Notes under the pieces: generated by a model | Database searches by the model: none | Told to the model about the DNA's origin: nothing | Seen by the model: only the letters and a program-made list of their open reading frames with translations | Shown here: positions 60,423 to 64,000 of the stretch, in pieces | Layout: every line of letters begins with the position of its first letter | How positions within the stretch are numbered: the stretch's first letter is position 1 | Translations under genes and position numbers: made by a program | Source of the DNA: Brassicibacter mesophilus | GTDB taxonomy: Bacteria; Bacillota; Clostridia; Tissierellales; Proteiniboraceae | DNA: 64,000 nucleotides | Direction: 5' to 3' | NCBI RefSeq assembly: GCF_050433385.1 | Contig: NZ_JBNPXI010000013.1 | Coordinates: forward strand, 1-64,000

Positions 60423-60932
60423 CTATATTACCTCTTGCTTTTTTAGTTCATCATATCTTGATACAAATTCTTCAACTATTGGCTTTATTGTTGAACTTAA
60501 ATTTGAAGGTATGTCGGTTAATGAAAAAAACTTTGCATCTCGTCCTTCTGAAGGGTCAACAATAATTTCTCCAGAGTAGTCTTTACATAAATATGTAGCA
60601 GTTACGTTATAAACTTCATTCCCATCTGGGTACTTATAATATAACTCCTCACCTGAATAAACATTAAAAAGTCTCATTTTACCACAAACTAATCCCACTT
60701 CTTCAAATACTTCACGACTAGCGGTTTGTTCGAGACTTTCACCAAGTTCCATCGCTCCACCTGGTAACCCCCACCAATCTCTATCTATACGATGATGTAA
60801 TAAAATATCATCTTTTTCATTTAACAATATAACGTTAGCTCCACACATAATTATTGGCTTTGTTCCTATGTATTTTCTTAAATCACCTATATAATCTCCC
60901 AAATCTATCCCTCCAAGTTTTTGCAAAGACAT
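60423..60932 (-). CDS. Nudix hydrolase
   Basis: A 169-residue Nudix protein with a full box GGAMELGESLEQTASREVFE then EVGLV near 75-98. Preceding DDILLHHRIDRDWWGLPGG is common in MutT-like accessory enzymes. Substrate unknown. The ribosome site is weak (AGAAGA). In the same frame after its TAG stop, 30 more sense codons follow to a TAA at 60332-60330; these may be a remnant of another gene. Confidence 0.87.
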   Translation of the reverse strand: MSLQKLGGIDLGDYIGDLRKYIGTKPIIMCGANVILLNEKDDILLHHRIDRDWWGLPGGAMELGESLEQTASREVFEEVGLVCGKMRLFNVYSGEELYYKYPDGNEVYNVTATYLCKDYSGEIIVDPSEGRDAKFFSLTDIPSNLSSTIKPIVEEFVSRYDELKKQEVI

Positions 60933-60963
60933 TCTTCTTATTGCATAAAAAAGAAATAAATGA

Positions 60964-61995
60964 TTAAATCTGAAGTTCTATTCTTCCAATATTTTGTAGT
61001 GCTTTATTATATACAGATGGAAAGTTTTGTGGATTTTTCAATGTTTCATAAACTACACCTTTCCCGAAGCAATCGTGGATAACTCCCCAAATGTCATTTC
61101 CTAAAGAATATAATCTAAAATGCTTTAATTTTGGTATATCACCAGGTTTTTGTTCTTTTGTAAGTGGATTCATCCAGTACTCTTCAATATGTGTTACTAA
61201 TTCCTCTGTAGTTCTTATTTCATTGTTTCTAATTCTTCTAATAGTGGCTTTAAATTGTTTCATTGTATCGTTAAAGTCACTGTTTAAATATTCCCAAGTA
61301 AAACTATCTAATCCAATATTTTTAGGTCCATCATTTATTGGTTTTGATAAAACTCCTTCGGCATTATTACAATATTTAACCGCTAACCCTTCACCTGAAA
61401 AGTATAAATAAAATAGTGATTCTAGAGTTAAAGCATTAATATCAATACTTTCATGGATTAAATTCATGCCTACATGGTGTACTTCATGAGCAATTGTCGA
61501 ACAGAAATCTTCTAATGTTTTTTCTTTAATAAGCTGCAAAAAGTCAAAGTGCATTCCATTTCCATGAACATACCCAAAACTTTGACCTATTCCTATTGTG
61601 AAAATAAATTTTAATTCAGGAAGATTTAGATCATCGGGTAGTCCTTTTAAAGCATAATTAATTTGCGCCTCAAAAACATCTCTCTTAAACCATTTGTGTA
61701 TCTCTTTCTCCTTGTCTAAAAATAAATCCAAATTATCTAATAAATACACATAATATTTGTGGTGAATCTTTAGATCATTATTATCAATACTCTCTTCGTT
61801 CAACTTAGGTAGATTAAGAAAATAATCAATGAACTCTTCTCTAGATACCCTATTCTTATATCGCGAAAGCTCAAACATATAGTCTTCATGATTTAACAAT
61901 TCCTTAATTTCTCTTTCTTTAATATTCCCGTTTTTTAACTCAGCACATAATTTAAGCATAGTACGAATGCTTGAAAAATTGATACTAAATTGCAT
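60964..61995 (-). CDS. DUF5700-like putative zinc peptidase
   Basis: A 343-residue protein resembling the DUF5700 family of predicted zinc-dependent proteases. The metal site is IAHEVHHVGM with H170, E171 and H174 (HExxH), and E202 in FSGEGLAVKY is a likely third ligand. No signal peptide, so intracellular. Substrates are unknown. AGGGGG precedes ATG. 31 bases upstream of the Nudix gene, so they may be co-transcribed. Confidence 0.72.
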   Translation of the reverse strand: MQFSINFSSIRTMLKLCAELKNGNIKEREIKELLNHEDYMFELSRYKNRVSREEFIDYFLNLPKLNEESIDNNDLKIHHKYYVYLLDNLDLFLDKEKEIHKWFKRDVFEAQINYALKGLPDDLNLPELKFIFTIGIGQSFGYVHGNGMHFDFLQLIKEKTLEDFCSTIAHEVHHVGMNLIHESIDINALTLESLFYLYFSGEGLAVKYCNNAEGVLSKPINDGPKNIGLDSFTWEYLNSDFNDTMKQFKATIRRIRNNEIRTTEELVTHIEEYWMNPLTKEQKPGDIPKLKHFRLYSLGNDIWGVIHDCFGKGVVYETLKNPQNFPSVYNKALQNIGRIELQI

Positions 61996-62343
61996 ATAAA
62001 ATCCCCCTAAATTATTATATTAAAATGGTGATTATAGACAAATTATTATATCTGGCTTATCTAAACAAATCTCATGATCACTATTTTTAGATATTACCAA
62101 TTTACCTTTATTAGAAAACGTCGAAGTCCTAACAGTTTCTGTATTTTATCATGTACTTTAGCTACCCAGCTTCCTATACTAATATACACTTCATCTTCTC
62201 CCCATTTGACTAACATTAATAAAGCTCTTTTTTCAATCGTCTCACAGTTCTATAATCTATCGCATAATATCGTGAATAAGTGTTAACAACAATATAGATT
62301 ATTCTCATTTTATTTAATGCATTTGCTTAATAGTATTCTTTTA
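61996..62343. other. 348-base gap with a weak 40-codon frame and a recurring motif
   Basis: Minus-strand 62216-62094 could encode MLVKWGEDEVYISIGSWVAK and about 20 more residues, without a ribosome site; it may be a remnant. At 62261-62287 a copy of the motif seen after other accessory genes (AAGTGTTAAC form) lies about 60 bases after the 2H phosphoesterase stop. No other feature was seen. Confidence 0.3.
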
Positions 62344-62862
62344 TCATTCTAAATCATGAGAGTATATTATATTAAAATCATTTTCATTCACAACAGATAG
62401 TTCCATCCTGATAATTTTTCCGCTAAATTGAGCAAATCTTTTTGACATTTCAGCAATAATAGCACCTAAGTCTTCTATTTCACTGTGATAAAGAGAAATA
62501 TGAGGAAGCCATAACCCACTATCAGCTCTTGTCCAAGTATTGCAATAAGAATCAAACTCATGATGATATTCATTATAATATTCTAACAATTTTCCTGAAG
62601 TAGAAGGTATGCATGCTATACAGTTAGTTGTTAAAAATCCTATCGCTGAGCAATTAATTTCAAATGATTTTTTTCCTTCTGCAAATTTCTTGGTATATTG
62701 CAGAATTTTATCTATATCAGCATCAATAAAACTTGCAAATGTAATATGCCCATATATCGGATTATATTCAATATCGAATATTTCCAAAGCTTTTCTAATA
62801 TCATCTAATTTTCGATTAGTCATTTCATCTAATATCCAAATAGCACATATTTTTCTGCCCAT
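62344..62862 (-). CDS. 2H phosphoesterase-superfamily protein
   Basis: A 172-residue protein with the two H-x-T/S motifs of 2H phosphoesterases: GHITFASF near 39 and PHISLYHS near 121. Relatives include 2'-5' RNA ligase/cyclic phosphodiesterases such as ThpR and YjcG. It may open 2',3'-cyclic phosphates of RNA or nucleotides. GAGGGGAG precedes ATG. Single-gene unit. Confidence 0.8.
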   Translation of the reverse strand: MGRKICAIWILDEMTNRKLDDIRKALEIFDIEYNPIYGHITFASFIDADIDKILQYTKKFAEGKKSFEINCSAIGFLTTNCIACIPSTSGKLLEYYNEYHHEFDSYCNTWTRADSGLWLPHISLYHSEIEDLGAIIAEMSKRFAQFSGKIIRMELSVVNENDFNIIYSHDLE

Positions 62863-62954
62863 TTGAATCTCCCCTCATTATATAAATAACACCCTCTATA
62901 ATAGCCTATAAATCCTATATCTAGTATAGAAAAATACTTTTTCTTGTTAAAAAA

Positions 62955-63073
62955 TTAATTTATCTTCAAAGATTCATATTTTGTTGTTAGGATAGGTAAA
63001 GAATACGTTTTTAGTCCATAATCTTTTGCCATCAATATGAACCTTCTCATGTGCAATGGCTCACTTACTACTA
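62955..63073 (-). pseudogene. DUF218/YdcF-family remnant
   Basis: A start-less frame encodes LVVVSEPLHMRRFILMAKDY then GLKTYSLPILTTKYESLKIN and TAA. The motif 'VVS.P.HM.RA..MA...G' and 'SPT.TT.Y.S' is the C-terminal half of DUF218 (YdcF/SanA-like) membrane-associated proteins. Only about 40 residues remain, abutting the methyltransferase stop upstream. Confidence 0.6.
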
Positions 63074-63092
63074 CCAATCTGTATTATAAATA

Positions 63093-63851
63093 CTACCTTT
63101 TAGTAGCAACAAAGAAAATTTCTGCAAAGTCATTTACGACTTCTACTTGTGGGTCTTTCTTAATCATATTTTCCATCATTTTTACCCCACTATTAAATTC
63201 ATCATCACTAATAAGTGTAAGTACAGAAATATCCCGATTATATACATAACCCATGAAATCAGCTATTTTACCTGCCTCCATTTTATATTCCATGTGTATC
63301 TTTACATCAAAATCTCTAATACTGAGTTCCTTAAAGATTAATTCCTTGTTCCAAAATCTCTTTAGATCTTCAGAATATGCAGAAGGGAAAAACTCATATA
63401 TCCACCATTTCTTCATATCATGTATTGAAATATTATGCATTTTAAAAATACCATTTCTTTTCACTACTCTAGCTACCTCATCCAAGACCTTTGGTTTTTC
63501 CTGATAGTGCTGAAAAGCATAATTATTTACAATAAAATCAAAATACTCACTATCATATGGAAGGTATTCTGCTAGCCCTCTTTTTAATAAAGCCTTACTC
63601 GTCTTATCTTTTGCTTTGTCAAGCATGTCTTGAGATGCATCAAGCCCATGCCACTCAATATATTCTTCATTAAAGTATTGGATTTGTTTAGATAAATATA
63701 TGCCTGTTCCACAAGATAGGTCAAGAAACTTCAATTTTTGATTATCCGACCCCTCAATAATCTTTTTAATATCAATATCAAGCTCAATATTATGTCTGAA
63801 TTTATTTTTATCGTATTTCTTTGCAATCTTACTATAGTTAGTCTCCTTCAT
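63093..63851 (-). CDS. Class I SAM-dependent methyltransferase
   Basis: A 252-residue small-molecule methyltransferase. SAM motif FLDLSCGTGIYLSKQI near 40-55, acidic WHGLDASQDMLDKAKD, and FDFIVNNYAFQHYQEKP with VARVVKRNGIF are typical. Substrate unknown. ATG is 8 bases after GGAGG. The upstream 149 bases to the window edge show no further gene. Confidence 0.87.
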   Translation of the reverse strand: MKETNYSKIAKKYDKNKFRHNIELDIDIKKIIEGSDNQKLKFLDLSCGTGIYLSKQIQYFNEEYIEWHGLDASQDMLDKAKDKTSKALLKRGLAEYLPYDSEYFDFIVNNYAFQHYQEKPKVLDEVARVVKRNGIFKMHNISIHDMKKWWIYEFFPSAYSEDLKRFWNKELIFKELSIRDFDVKIHMEYKMEAGKIADFMGYVYNRDISVLTLISDDEFNSGVKMMENMIKKDPQVEVVNDFAEIFFVATKR

Positions 63852-64000
63852 TCATATAACCTCCTAAAGAATCAGTTTCAAAAATATTACACCTTAGCAA
63901 TATATGTCCTATATCTATAGGAATCGTTCCTTAGTTGCCATGTAAATTCCTGTTTCATTATGTAATTAATTCAACTGCTTCAATTAAAGATTTAATTGTA

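Noticed and set aside
1..64000. CRISPR arrays, tRNA or rRNA genes, prophage and complete insertion sequences
   Set aside because: No regularly spaced repeats, cloverleaf-like sequences, phage structural genes or transposase frames were seen on either strand.

Overview
The window is AT-rich DNA from an anaerobic, low-GC Gram-positive bacterium of the Clostridia, probably an amino-acid-fermenting lineage near Alkaliphilus, Proteiniborus or Tissierella. Grounds for this are strong AGGAGG-type ribosome sites, T-box leaders, lipoprotein signals, many TTG and GTG starts, and an in-frame UGA in a methionine sulfoxide reductase gene that reads as selenocysteine. No rRNA, tRNA, CRISPR array or complete transposon was seen. 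Almost every gene lies on the minus strand; the exceptions are a BON-domain gene, one small secreted protein and a predicted small RNA.

Layout. 1-0.5 kb: an Asn-type T-box leader whose gene lies outside the window, next to a foreign-looking GC-rich element. 0.5-15 kb: housekeeping and cell-surface genes, namely a Gate-domain transporter, a polar amino acid ABC importer, a ComEC-like metallo-hydrolase lipoprotein with its DUF3006 partner, an 873-residue fusion of a class III aminotransferase with an acyl-ACP-reductase-like dehydrogenase, a membrane protein/J-domain/DUF5685 operon, a DUF4015 lipoprotein, RNase HI and a PC4-like protein. 15.8-19.4 kb: selenoprotein MsrA, a predicted plus-strand RNA, a methyltransferase and the CCA-adding enzyme. 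19.5-29.6 kb: a GntR-controlled catabolic operon with two ADP-ribosylglycohydrolase-family enzymes, a carbohydrate ABC importer without its own ATPase, ribokinase, DUF4387 and AtuA/DUF1446. A perfect 22-bp inverted repeat lies at its head. 29.7-34.7 kb: ilvN-ilvC-ilvD-ilvB behind an Ile T-box. 34.8-41.4 kb: aroB-aroA-aroC-chorismate mutase-aroK-aroQ followed by an EFR1 flavodoxin/ferredoxin and a DUF2804 gene. 41.5-44.7 kb: a DUF362 ferredoxin protein, DegV, YkvA and a hypothetical protein.

44.9-64 kb is an accessory region. It is a one-directional series of short, mostly single-gene units: acetyltransferases, Nudix and HAD hydrolases, methyltransferases, a kinase, a LUD protein, a YqeK-like HD protein, DUF1905/DUF3795 proteins, a zinc peptidase and a 2H phosphoesterase. 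Gaps between them hold decayed gene pieces, including recognisable isochorismatase and DUF218 remnants, and a recurring short motif just after several stop codons.

The best candidates for undescribed biology are the ADP-ribosylglycohydrolase/ribokinase/AtuA import system, the aminotransferase-reductase fusion, and the roughly 200-nt RNA between msrA and the methyltransferase gene. All family assignments come from reading motifs and from memory; no database search was run.
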